Assembly (NCBI GenBank): GCA_946807835.1
Contig: OX327699.1
Span: 19,828,014 to 19,892,013, forward strand
DNA from: Ailanthus altissimus
Lineage: Eukaryota > Streptophyta > Magnoliopsida > Sapindales > Simaroubaceae
Direction: 5' to 3'
Length of the DNA: 64,000 bases
The notes under the pieces are model-generated. The model was not told the origin of the DNA. It searched no databases and saw nothing but the letters and a program-made list of their open reading frames with translations. This document shows positions 35,732 to 46,899 of the stretch, piece after piece. Position 1 is the stretch's first letter; every line of letters starts with the position of its first letter. Made by a program: the position numbers and the translations under genes.

Positions 35732-38204
35732 GGTTCAAAGAAGGTAGTGGAGGGAGTTGCTGGAACATCGGAGATTACTGAAGGGAATGGTAGAGACCCT
35801 AAAGTTAGGAGACATAGGAGTGTTTTACTAGAAAAGTTCGTTGACCCGAACCATGAACTAGGAGACATGGTTATGAAGTTCGGTGGTGCTATGAGCAAGG
35901 CGACGGATCGCCTTGGGGAGTTGGAAGAGCACCTCGAGAAGCTCGAGGTAGGCCTCGACATTCAAGGGGACGAGCTGCACTCCCTCATTGACAGCTCTAT
36001 TGATGAGCATGCTGACAAGCAACAGGACTAGATCGAGGCTTTTCAAAAGAAGGTCTACAAAACCATGGAAAAAGTTCAAGCCCAAGTGGAAGAGCTACGT
36101 AAAGGGTTTGAAGCTGTCAAGGAAGATGTGGTACTGTACAAGTGAACGGTCGTTAATGGTGTAGCTACTCAAGGTATGGTAGTTGCACCAAGGGTCGAAG
36201 TCCCTAAGCTGAAAGAGTTTAGCGGCAGACGGGATGCCAAGGAGATTGACAACTAGTTTTGGCAAATGGAGAGGTATTTCGACGCTATGGGCATGCGGGA
36301 TGAACATAAGGTAAGTACCGCAACTTTATACCTTTCCGATCATGCAATTCTATGGTGGCGTAAAAAAAGCGAGGAAATTCGCAAGGGTACCTGCACCATA
36401 AACACATGGGAAGATTTGCAATAAGAATTGAAGCACCAATTATATTTGGAGAATGTGGCGCACGATGCCCGCAAGCGGTTAAAGGAGTTGAAACAAACGA
36501 AGTCCATTAGGGGGTACGTGGAGGGGTACTCTTTGTTAATGTTGTAAATCCGCAACATGAGTAAAGAGGACTTGTTGTTCAATTTTCTAGACTGGTTATA
36601 ATCATGGGCTGCCAATGAGTTGAAGCGACGTAGAGTGCAAAGTATATCTGACGCCCTTACAATGGCGGAGATGCTCATGGATTACCGCAAGGGAGAAACG
36701 GGTAAGTTCAAGAATTCTAAACCCAATTACAGCAAGGACGGGGAAGCCAAGGAGTTTCAACCTCCAAAAAATAAGGAGGAGAAAAGAAAACCGCCTAAGT
36801 GAAAAGAGCAGAAATGCAATAACTATAAAGGTAATGGTCCAAAGTTAAGCTGTTTTCTTTGCGACGAGAACCATTGGGTGAATGACTGTCCGAAGATACA
36901 GGCTTTCAATGTAATGTACGAGACACAAGAGGAGGACAGACAGAGCCGTATGGGTTGTATATAGCTGTTCAATTTCCTCAAAGTCAAGCGGTGTGCCAAC
37001 GCGCCAATAAGGACGACGCTCATGTACATTGAAGCCTATGTCAATTGTATCAAGACTCAAGTGTTGGTTGATACGGGCGCTATGCACAACTTCATTAAGC
37101 GTGCAGAAGCAGAGCATTTGGGCCTTTATGTGGAGAAAGGAGAAGGATACCTCAAGTCTATAAATGCGAGAGCCAAGCCGCATGATGGGGTGGTTTAAGG
37201 AGCCAAAATCCACATAGGCAAATGACATGGTGAGGTAAACTTTTCGGTAGTACCTCTCGATAATTAAGATGTGGTGCTAGGTATGAAGTTCCTGCGGCAG
37301 TACAATGTGGTGCTACTCCCTCAACATAAGTATATGTGTATCTTGGAGGGAGGACCTCGAATGATACCAACGGTAGATATGCCCAAGGGTGGACAATCCA
37401 AGCCAAAGGTCAAGGTCTTTTCCGCAATGCAACTAAGGGAAGGTGTTGAGTGCAAAGGAGGGTTACATCTAGCCACAACAACGAGGATGGATGATGCGGC
37501 AAAATGGGGCAAGGATGAAATACCAAAAGACATTGTGAAAGTGCTCGAAGAGCACAATAGGGTCAAGCCTACTGCCTTATCGAGAGAATCGCCTTCAAGA
37601 GGGAAAATTGAGGGCAAGTTAGAACTTGAGAGTACGCTTCCAACCATAGTGTGCACACCTCAATCGGAGATGGGAGAGTTGCGGGGGCAGCTCAAGGAAT
37701 TGGCGGATGCAATTAACATGCAACAATTCAAGGTGTCACATAATGTGCGTTTACAGCACAAGGAGTGGGTTGAAGACAAGCAGCGGCGTGTCAAGCACGG
37801 TGCGGAGGACTTGGTGATGGAGATGATACTTCCACCACAACGCAAGTCAGCAAGCCTAATTCACAAGGTCCTTGATCGTGGAGACGAGGGGCCAAGAGTT
37901 ATTGCCAAGAGAGTTGGCAACGTCTCATATAAGGTGGAGATACCTTCGCGACAGCGACAGTGGCTATATCTGGTGCATTTCGTAAGCTGTTGGAAGCATT
38001 ACCGTGGAGGTACGGAAGGCGGGGAGTTTGAGCCACACAACCAAAAACTTATGGGAATTTCCACACGCCATGAAAAATAAGAGGGACTTAGGACGAGCCT
38101 TGAGTACTTTGTTGAGTGGAAAGGGTTGCTCGATAGGAGAGCATACTCGAAGCATGAGAGCGCACAGCCAAAGTTTAAAGAATGGGGTGCGTAAGTTTCA
38201 GTAA
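35732..38204 (+). pseudogene. gag-protease and integrase/chromodomain relic of the outer gypsy element
   Basis: Readable parts, broken by stops, begin with a coiled-coil-like gag start (LGELEEHLEKLEVGLD, then KVQAQVEELRKGFEAV). The gag core follows (VPKLKEFSGRRDAKEIDN, ATLYLSDHAILWWRKK, TWEDLQ). The zinc knuckle is CFLCDENHWVNDC and the protease is VLVDTGAMHNFI, with DTG intact. Then the reading jumps from VVLGMKFLRQYNVVLLPQ to a Pol tail (GPRVIAKRVGNVSYKVEIP, LVHFVSCWKHY) and a chromodomain-like YFVEWKGL. RT, RNase H and the integrase core are missing, so the element could move only with outside help. Confidence 0.85.
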
Positions 38205-38244
38205 AAATGCGACGAGGGCATCGCGTGAATGTAGTAGGGGAGAA

Positions 38245-38764
38245 TGTCATGCTCCAAATATTCTCAAGTAATTACTCGAATTTTTGATGCACAATAAGAC
38301 CACCAATAGGGTATTTAGCCTATTATGTGTTACATGGGCTAGAGTTTCTAGAAGGCCCAATTGACTTGGGTTAAGGCCACATTAATGTGGTAGGTGAAAG
38401 AATATTCTAGAGATGGCATATTTATTGGGATATTCTTGTGGTAAGTGACATCTTTAGAATATTCTTTTGTATATTCTACTCTTTAAATGTGGACCGTTAG
38501 ATCAGATGAATCCTAAACATCTATTGTATATAACTTTAGCTATAAATAGATGGAGCTTTCATTTGAGCAATCGATCCTAAAAAAACTCAAGAGTTGTATT
38601 TCTATAGTTTTGTAATCTCTCTTTAGTAATAATATTTGAGAGCATTCTCTCAAACACTTAGTGTGCTTCTTCTTTATCTCTTTCTTTAATTAATTGGTCG
38701 TATAGGCTGATTAGTACTTAAAAAGTATCTAAAGCCACACGAATTCGAAAAATAATCCATGACA
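38245..38764 (+). repeat. right LTR of the outer gypsy element
   Basis: 520 bp, TGTCATGCTCC to CCATGACA; intact partner of the split left LTR. Confidence 0.9.
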
Positions 38765-39359
38765 CTAGGCTACACAAGAACTTATCATAGTCTTGAAAAC
38801 CTGTGTCATAGATGAGTCCAAGGTTCATGGCTTTGTTTAGGTTGATATGCCTTGCCCTAAAATCAAGAGGTGTGGCAGGAAGGGAAATCCTTTCATTTTT
38901 CAAAATGGTACCAGCATTATTAATGGTATATTCTGTGGTCATTATAGCTGATCGGATGGCTACTGAACTCTACTCCTAGTGGACAGCTTTTAGTAAAGCT
39001 GCAACTTCCGCAATATCAGGTGCTATCATAGATGCGCCTGGGTATAGTACCTAGTCTGTCACCAAATTATAGTCGCCTATTTCAATGTATGGAATGATAT
39101 GTGAAACTGCTGCCAGCACATCAACTTTTGGAGCCAGAATATCTGGCTTTAAAATACCCGGGCTGATCGAATCTGGTCCTCTCGAAGAGAATGAGGCCAC
39201 TTGAGGTGCTAGTTTTGTACCAAGCTCTGTCAAGATGAACTTCATTGTTTTCACTTTCGGTTCATGCCTGATTGACACGTACTATATAATTAAATGCCCG
39301 GCAGAAGTTGGCAGAATGAGGCTGGGAATGTAGTACTCAAATAAATCTAGATCTGGCAT

Positions 39360-40187
39360 GTCCATCAAGAAGATTGTTGCATATGCGCCTGCCCTGTCAA
39401 CCTCCTCCATTTGGGTGTAAATGCCAATTTTGGTGCTATTATCACAGAGAACAACCTTCCCACAACCTCATCTGAATTTAATGATTTCAAGTTGCATACT
39501 GATTTGTTCACATTGCCTTTGCCATAGTATAAAGGTGCATCAGTAATGAAAATGCTTTCTGGAAAATATGATATTCCTTCAAAGGTTAACCCATTTTCTA
39601 GAGTGACTGTTGTATGGAAACTCTGATCAAGTATACCAGCTCCTACAATCATGATCCAAGGTGCTCCATTATGTATTGATTCACGATATCCATCATTACC
39701 TGCAGCACAAACTACAACAATTCCTTTTTCAATAGCTGAAAGTGAAGCAATGGCAACAACATCCTTGAAATAAAGTGTCTGGCCGAAGATAAGAGACAAT
39801 GTCCATTAAGAAGATTGCGGCATTTATGCTTGCCCTGTCAACCTCCTCCATTTGGGTGTAAATGCCAATTTTGGTGCTATTATCACAAAGAACAACCTTC
39901 CCAGCAACCTCATCTAAATTTAATGATTCCAAGTTGCATACTGATTTGTTCACATCGCCTTTGCCATAGTACAAAGGTGCATCAGTAATGAAAATGCTTT
40001 CTAGAAAATATGATAATCCTTCAAAGGTGCCCATTATCTAGAGTGGCTGTTGCATGGAAACTCCGATCAAGTGTACCAGCGTCTACAGTCGTGATCCAAG
40101 GTGTTCCATTATGTATTGATTCACGATATCCGTCATTACCTGCAGCACAAACTACAACAATTCCTTTTTCAATAGCTGAAAGCGAAG
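39360..40187 (-). repeat. 441-bp tandem duplication in the subtilase pseudogene
   Basis: Copy A is 39360-39800. Copy B starts at 39801, runs to 40187 and continues across the Copia insertion to about 43404. Both encode the stretch from the oxyanion-Asn region to the start of the PA-domain part (LPLFY-like, PLYYGKGNVNKSVCNL). The Copia element sits in copy B only. Confidence 0.9.
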
Positions 40188-41053
40188 TGTTGAGGGAAGA
40201 AACGCCCTTCTCCCTCTCGAGGTTATGTTGAAGTGAAGAACCTAAGATTCAACCTAGAACCCTAACCTCTTTGCGCAGCGGAATAACCTGTAAATCTAGC
40301 AAAAACAACAAGAATCCAAAGTAGAAAATAAAAGAGCACAACACAATCTTACGTGGTTCGGCCAATTGTCTACGTCCACGGTGGATCCAAGGATCATAGC
40401 CTCTCTTATTATAACTCTCTAGAGATTTTACAAGGAAAACCCTATGAAGAACCCTCAAAAGAACCTAAACGTTTAGTAAACCCTTACTCTACCACGAACA
40501 ATGATCATCCAAATAATGGTTCCACCTTAGCGCAAACAAGCACTTAGTGTCTACCCAATTCTTCCCCCTCTTAGAGTCTCTTTTAATACTTAATCTGAAA
40601 TCAAGGGTTTACAAGTGTTTATATAAGGTGTGTTTCATGCCTACTAACCCTATTCCTTATTGGAGTAAGAGTCCACTTGTTTTGAAAGTCCAAAACTTTC
40701 CAAAACTAGAAATTCGGATTAACAAACTTCTGACGCGTCTGGCACCGCAGAGTTCGTCCCTGGGAGCCTCGGCGCTGGGCATTATCGCGCCCATCGCTGC
40801 GGTGCTGGGTTGTTGTCCTGGGCGCTGCGTCGCTCAACCATTGGCGCCGCGGCGCTCAGCCCTGTACACCTATCCCGCGTTTTCTTGATTCCTTCACATC
40901 TTTGAGTCCCTTTTTACTTCCCCTTTCATGTCCCATAAGTCTTAAACTTCTCCATACGTATCCCACACGTTCTAGACTTCTTATAACTCTTTACTTTGGT
41001 ATTCATCTCAATTTTTGTCCAACCAAGATTGTTGAATCACCAATTTTCCAACA
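40188..41053 (-). repeat. 3' LTR of the Copia element
   Basis: 866 bp. A purine-rich tract (minus strand AAGGAAGGGTT, 41054-41064) precedes it in element orientation. It holds a GC-rich tract at about 40735-40865. Confidence 0.9.
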
Positions 41054-41399
41054 AACCCTTCCTTGATTCAAAATCTTCCAAATAAGAAGGTTTCGGGATC
41101 CGATCCACACTAATACTCTATCACCTAGAGTTAAATCCAGTTAAGTCTCTACAAAGACTTAACTTTTCCCGGGCTAGTGACTTTGACCTCCAAAGGCATT
41201 CGTGCACCTTGCATAGGGTATGGATGTGTTACACTCCTTTTCGACCCTCATCACCTCGGTGAGCACGGTTTGAATGTCGCCTAGTGGTCTGCATTATCCC
41301 AACACCTTGCGTTGGGCCACTTATGGCCATCCCAGTAATCACATAGAGCCCCTCATTGTGCTTCTCACCCTCAAACCCTATAGGTCATTTCTCTACCCT

Positions 41400-42464
41400 T
41401 AGTTTTCATTTTTCCGCTCTAACCGAATACCCTTCCTCATCGAGTTTGCCTAGGGATATCAAGTTCCTCCTCACTTTAGGAACATGTCTTACACCATGTA
41501 ATTCCCCATTTTCTCCACCTTGCATCCTCAGCCTTATGTCACAAACTCCCATGATCTCACAAGTCATGTCATTCTCCATTAGAGCTTTACCTCTCTTGGC
41601 TTTATAGTTGGTAAACATCGATCTGTCGAGGCACATATGGATGCTGCACCCCGAATCTAGTATCTATTTGCTAGCGTACTTTTTCCTTGAGGCTACCAAT
41701 GTGTCTACAACTTCGGTATCTTCCTCAGTACTAATTGCAGCCTACCCTCCTTAGCCTTTTGATTTCGGACAATCCTTTACAAAGTGTCATTCCTTATTAC
41801 AAAGGAAACACCTTTTGGATCTCCTCCTTGATTGGTTGCTCTTCCTTCCTTGTGCAAGCAAAGCTGCTCCACTCTCGGGCTCAGATCTCTTTGTCAATTT
41901 TTTTGAGTTCAATGATGCCTTAACATCATTCATCGTTAAAGACTCCTTTCCATACAGCAGCGTATCCAAAAAGCTCTCATAACTCATTGGCAATAAACTT
42001 AACAGGATAATGGCCTTGTTTTCATCCTCAGTCTTGATGCCCAGTTGCTTAAGACTTATGTTGATCTTGTTAAACTCGTCAATGTGAGCTCTCAATGAAG
42101 TTCCCCCGTGTATTGTTAGCTGATGTAGTTTCTTTTTCATAAAAAGTCTATTTGCAAGAGACTTCATAATGTACAATGCCTCGAGTCTCTTTCATAGCCC
42201 CAAAGCAGTTTCTTCATCACCAACTTCCCTTAATACTTCATCGCTCAACGCCAAGAATAAGGTACTGTGAGCCTTTTTCTGAATTGTGTCTCAATCTTTC
42301 TGCCCTGACTTTGAGGTTGTCGCCTCATCGCTAGTTGAGTAGCTGGCTTCCTCCAAAGCTGAGTCTAGCCCTTCCTTCACTAGTAGAGCCCTAACTTTCT
42401 TCCTCTAAAGATTGAAGTCATTCATCCTATTAAACTTCTCTATTTCTTGCTTGATTGTAGTCAT
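41400..42464 (-). pseudogene. Copia gag and protease/pre-integrase relic
   Basis: From ATG at 42464: MTTIKQEIEKFNRMNDFNL, then a stop where Trp is usual. The gag domain continues (KSLANRLFMKKKLHQLTIHGG, LLSLLPMSYESFLDTLLYG, ALLAQGRKSNQ). The zinc knuckle CFLCNKE-stop-HFVKDC follows, again with a stop where Trp would stand. Further on are the DMTCEIMGVCDIRL and DEEGYSVRAEK blocks of the protease to pre-integrase region. Several stops; not functional. Confidence 0.85.
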
Positions 42465-42501
42465 GGTTTAAATACCTCAGGTGTGTATTATCGAACCTCT
42501 A

Positions 42502-42513
42502 GCTCTGATACCA
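42502..42513 (-). other. primer-binding site of the Copia element
   Basis: On the minus strand TGGTATCAGAGC, 3 bp after the 5' LTR; exact complement of the initiator tRNA-Met 3' end. Confidence 0.85.
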
Positions 42514-42516
42514 GTT

Positions 42517-43346
42517 TGTTGATGGAGGAAACGCCCTTCTCTCTCTCTCTCGAGATTATGTTGAAGCAAAGAACCCAAGATTCAACCTAGAACCCTAACC
42601 TCCTTACGCAGCAGAATAACCTGTTAATCAAGTAAAAATAATAAGAATCCAAAGCAGAAAACAAAATAGCACAACATAATCTTACGTGGTTTGGCCAATT
42701 GCATACGTTCACGGTGGATCCAAGGATCCTAGCATCTCTTATTATAACTCCCAAGAGATTTTACAAGAAAAATCCAATGAACAACCCTCAAAATGACCTA
42801 AATGTTTAGTGAACCCTTACTCTACCACGAACAATGATCACTCAAATAACTGTTCCACCATAGCGCACACAAGCACTTAATGTCTACCCAGTTCTTCCCC
42901 TCTCTTAGAGTCTCTCTTAATGCTTAATCTGAAATCAAGGGTTTACAAGTGTTTATATATGATGTGTTTCATGCCTACTAACCTTATTCTTTATTAGAGT
43001 AAGAGTCCACTTATTTTGGAAGTCCAAAACTTCCCAAAACTAGAAATTCGGATTAAAAACAAACTTTTGTCGTGTCTGGCGCCGTAGCGCTGGGCACTAT
43101 CACGCCCATCGTTGCGGCGCTGGGTTGCTGTTCTGAGCGCCGCGGCGCTCAGCCCTGTACATCTATCCTGCGTTTTCTTGCTTCCTTCACATCTTTGAGT
43201 CCCGTGTCGCTTCCCCTTTCATATCCCATACGTCCTAGACTTCTCCATACGTATCTCACACGTTCTAGACTTCTTATAACTCTTCACTTTGGTATTCATC
43301 TCAATTCTTGTCCAACTAAGATTGTTGAATCACCAATTTTCTAACA
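42517..43346 (-). repeat. 5' LTR of the Copia element
   Basis: 830 bp. It contains the perfect 20-bp palindrome CTGAGCGCCGCGGCGCTCAG at 43133-43152. Confidence 0.9.
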
Positions 43347-44227
43347 CGATGCAATGGCAATAACATTCGTAAAATAAGGTGTCTGGTCAAAGCCAAGAGA
43401 CAATGACATGATATCAATCCCATCGGTAATCGCTTTGTCCATGCCAGCAAGTACATCACTTGTTGCACTCTCTTCTATGTCTGTTTCCCAGAGCATCTTG
43501 TACATGTTATCATGTGCTCTTGGTGCTACTTCTCTTGCTGTGCCTTTTGCGCATCCAAAATGACTTGCACCATGTACATGGTTACCAGCAGCTGTGGATG
43601 ATGTATAAGTCCCATGACCAAAGAAATCTCTTGCTAAGTCAAAGTCATATTCCCTGGACACATTTCTACCTGCAGCCCTTTGCTAAAAGATCGAGCACCA
43701 ATTTGCTTCCTGTTGCAAGCTGAAGGACTAAATGCTGTGCCATTCTCACACAGGCCCTTCCATCTTTTAGGCACTGATGACATTCCCCTGTCATTAAAAC
43801 TTTCACTCTCTGGCCAAATTCCAGTATCAATAATTCCTATAATTACACCTTCGCCATATGATGCAGCAGGCCATAGGCCAAAGTTACGAGTTAGTCCAAG
43901 AAACTTTGGGGAATGAGTGGTAAATAATTTGCCAAAGGACTTTGGGTATGTGGCAACATGAGCTGGAGATTTTTCTATTCCAGATAGTTGAGAAAGTGTA
44001 AGCCTGGCACTAAAACCATGAATGACATGGTTGTAGGAGTATAACATTTTTTTTTTGTCATCAACAGGATATGACAATGACTTTAGGATTAACCGGTGCC
44101 ATGAATCATGGGTTAAGAAAGATGGCGGCTTATGAGAATGATCCATGTGGATGATGTATATCTCGTACTCTTCACTTTTGACTCTGCATTGCAACTTGAG
44201 AGTAGCAACAACAATAACCAAGGTAAT

Positions 44228-44913
44228 TGTGGAATTTGTGATCCAAAATCATGTTTATGATATTGGTAATATTTGGAATAAATTCGGGAACATGTCGAAA
44301 TTATTTTAGAGCCGGAAGCATGTGTGGAAGAGGTGGAATTCTAATGGAATAGTTGACAAAATGCAGAAGAAAACAGGAAAAAATTCCCAAGTGTGAGCGC
44401 CGTGGCATTAGGAAGCATTGGCAAAGGCATTGGCCAATGCCGCGGCGCTGGTGGAAGCATTGAAACCAGTATGTCAATGCCGCGGCATTGACTGTTCACA
44501 ACCCAAAAAAAAATTACGAATTTAGGCTTTTCTTTTACATGTTTGGGTATTTTAGACCTCATATAAATACTCCATTATGCCTAGGGTTAATTTAGAACAT
44601 GAGAAACATTCTTAACACACTTTACAAAAAAAAAAAGCCCTAGAGCTCCAAATTCAATTGTATCATTCCTTGATCTTGTAAGATCAATTCTCTTGTAATC
44701 AAATAAAGAATAAGAGAGACTTGAATCCTTGATTCATCGTGGACGTAAGCAATTTACTGAACCACGTATTTTGTGTCTTGGTATAGTATATTTTTACTTT
44801 TCTCTACTGTCAATATTTAGCTCTATAATTTTGCTTGTTGTTCTTGCTTGGATTGTTTTACCTACTTCATTATTTCTATTCTCTACGTATTCCGCTGCAT
44901 GTTAAACTCCACA
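44228..44913 (+). mobile_element. solo LTR in the signal-peptide region of the subtilase pseudogene
   Basis: 686 bp with inverted ends TGTGGA and TCCACA. Target duplication GTAAT (44223-44227) and ATAAT (44914-44918), 4 of 5. It separates MTKRISFPLLILNHV from LPWLLLLLL; the paralogue at 58.6 kb is uninterrupted here. It has the CATCGTGGACGTAAGCAA block and GC-rich palindromes. No internal region, so a solo LTR. Confidence 0.88.
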
Positions 44914-44962
44914 ATAATACATGGTTCAAAATCAGAAGAGGGAAACTTATTCTCTTGGTCAT

Positions 44963-46485
44963 GGCTGAATGTTGAGCTTTGTCGAAGAAAATAATGAATT
45001 TTGGTGAATTTATAAATCCTTAATAATAAAGCTATTTGATGAAAGCAAGTCTTCCTTCGTTAATTACATAATATTAACTCCTGTATGTTTGTTATGTTCG
45101 ATCTTTCCTATAGTAAGTTTATGAATGCATGCTTTTGCTTGGATAATGACAAAGTACTATTTTTTTCCATTTGGCTTTTCCTCTAGTAACTCCACGTACA
45201 ATGGTCTTGTAAGTCTATGTGGCACTAGAATCTGCATAGTTTGTAGAATCTGTCACCTCAATTTTAGTGATATAGAAATCATTTATTGAGAAATATTGCA
45301 AAGTTCAGTGTTTGACTCGTCATTTTTATCAAATTGTTGTTATATGAAGCTAATTACTAGGTGGTAATCTCCTTTTGTCACAAAGCGGCTGGCAGGAAAC
45401 AATAAAAATAGACAAATGGTAGAGTTACTAATGGCAATTCTATGCTTGCACTTATCATTCGGTACAAGATTTTCATTATCTGTAGAAAGGTAAGAGCTAG
45501 TCATTTGTTTAATCTTCATCATGAGATTGCTTTTGTCTGCCAATGCCTAATTGAATGTTTTGTGGCCTGCAGTAAATACAATGATATCTTGTTGGGATTT
45601 TCTGAAGGGTTTCTTCTAGATTTCTAGCCGTCCCCTTGCATAGTACTCATCGAACGAAAAAGTTAACTCTGAATTAGCGAAGTCATTGATTTCCTCTTAT
45701 GGTGCTTATCGGCAGCAAGGAAGGTCCAAGGTAATCTAAGCCAGCAAGATTTTATTGACTCCATCAAATATGCTATAGCCAGCAAGTTACTATAATAACA
45801 CATTCTCGGGCCTTGGGCTTTCCATCTTATTTAGCTGCTTCTGAACCTAGTAAATCTCAAGCTTGAAATCGTGAAAGACAATGTTGGTTGTAAAATTGAC
45901 ATACAAAGGGCAGCTTAATCAGTTCAACCATTGATATGTGTAATCCGGTTTCGCTCCTTTCTTGTCGAGCATAGAAATTTTTAGTAGTCCATCATAAGAG
46001 GCTCGGCTTTGCCTCTCTTGTTATGATACAGGTGTACTAAGAGTCCGAAAATAAAATCCAAAAAGACTTTCGACAAAGATTATTATGGTATTTTTTTTCT
46101 TAGTAAACTCATTTGAATATATTTGATGTCACATTTATAAGTGTATAAACTTTGATGGACATGTCGTGCTAATTTTCTGTAGTACACTAACTTGTTAGTT
46201 CTATATTCACCCAAGGAGCGGCAAAAACGTTCGCACAATATTTCTTGTAAGTTGTATGAAAGTCCAGTTTGCTGCACTTATTTTTCACCCTTTTTAACAT
46301 TGAAAGATTTTGAATACCACCCATCAGTGAGACAAAATCACAAGAGAAATCAGAACCGCCTTGTGCACTATTAGAGTTATCATTAAGCTGATGTGCAATG
46401 GTGTTAAGCAGTGATCAAGTGACAGTGACAAGGAAGCTGGATTCAGCTCAAAGGGGCAACAACAAGATGAAGGAGTTTAAATTTC
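44963..46485. other. upstream flank of the subtilase pseudogene
   Basis: No gene recognised. 45180-45690 is duplicated at 62750-63240 (see that entry). Confidence 0.55.
45180..45690. repeat. segmental duplication, copy next to the large pseudogene
   Basis: Collinear with 62750-63240. Shared blocks include ACAATGG-CTTGTAAGTCT, AAATCATTTATTG, ATGAAGCTAA and GGTAATCTCCTTT. Others are GCTAG-CATTT, CATCATGAGATTG, TTTTGTCTG and GTACTCATCGAA. It lies upstream of the pseudogene start, so it is probably ancestral promoter sequence of the subtilase. Confidence 0.8.
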
Positions 46486-46698
46486 TGTTATAATAACTTT
46501 TTCCACCTTTTTAAGTTTGTTATGAATTTCCTTAATTTGTGAATCAGATGCCACGTGTATATTCTATGTAATAAGCCTGTGTATATAAGACACTGTAATG
46601 TACAAATGTACAAATTTGAGGCAATTCAGTTTTCAGCAATATAACAAAGTCTTTTGTATTTTTCTCTGCTTTAGCTTAATTTTCTGTCAAACAAAACA
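46486..46698 (+). mobile_element. short LTR-like sequence (probable LTR of a lost element)
   Basis: 213 bp from TGTTATAATAAC to AAACAAAACA. It contains TGTATATAAGACACTG (promoter-like) and ends in a T-rich stretch. A purine-rich AAGATGAAGGAG (46463-46474) precedes it. This is the layout of a Copia 3' end. No partner LTR or target duplication was found. Confidence 0.4.
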
Positions 46699-46899
46699 GT
46701 TAAAGAATCCTTTCATGCACTAAAATTATATTTTGGATATCAAGAAATTGTTATATTAAGTGCAACCATGCAAACAGATTTTAATGTACGTTAATGAAAT
46801 GTTCAAAAAGAGAATCGCATCCTCGAAGAAGTCACATTTTATTGGGTTAATATTCTTGCCAAAAATTTATGTCTATTTAGTTTTAACCTATTAAATATT

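Larger units (their letters stand above)
29997..38764 (+). mobile_element. outer Ty3/gypsy element (Galadriel-like chromovirus), internally deleted, interrupted
   Basis: The left LTR is 29997-30365 plus 35566-35716 (369 + 151 = 520 bp), split by the inner element. The right LTR is 38245-38764 (520 bp). The interior is 35717-38244. The PBS-like TGATATCAGAGC lies two bases after the left LTR. A purine-rich tract (GTAGTAGGGGAGA, 38231-38243) precedes the right LTR. Four bases, CTAG, flank both ends (29993-29996 and 38765-38768), and the subtilase reading resumes on both sides. Gag, protease and the integrase end with a chromodomain-like block remain; RT, RNase H and most of integrase are gone. 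Confidence 0.88.
40188..43346 (-). mobile_element. Ty1/Copia element with a large internal deletion
   Basis: LTRs at 40188-41053 (866 bp) and 42517-43346 (830 bp) start and end with TGTTG and CAACA/TAACA on the plus strand. The target duplication is CGAAG (40183-40187) and CGATG (43347-43351), 4 of 5. The interior is only 1463 bp: PBS, gag with zinc knuckle, protease to GAG-pre-integrase part, then directly the region before the 3' LTR. Integrase, RT and RNase H are absent. Confidence 0.92.
29754..44962 (-). pseudogene. subtilisin-like protease pseudogene split by four LTR insertions
   Basis: Gene pieces, read on the minus strand, are 44962-44914, 44227-43352, 40187-38765 and 29996-29754. 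The start MTKRISFPLLILNH plus PWLLLLL would form a signal peptide. A prodomain follows (IIHMDHSHKPPSFL). The catalytic Asp block is IIGIIDTGIWPESESF and the His block is FFGHGTYTSSTAAG. The region around the oxyanion Asn survives (VCAAGNDG). The Ser block is damaged to GASMIAPD. The C-terminal domain (STDLNYPSFSVVF, VVTNMGAEDSM, WIDEYNRIVSIPVVAI) lies beyond the gypsy insertion at 29754-29960. Frameshifts, stops, a 441-bp internal duplication and a deletion in the C-terminal domain make it dead. It is closer to the pseudogene at 57758-58637 than to the intact gene at 48064. Confidence 0.92.

Noticed and set aside
36823..38250. Many minus-strand frames of 60-127 codons
   Set aside because: They are antisense shadows of the outer gypsy gag-pol relic.
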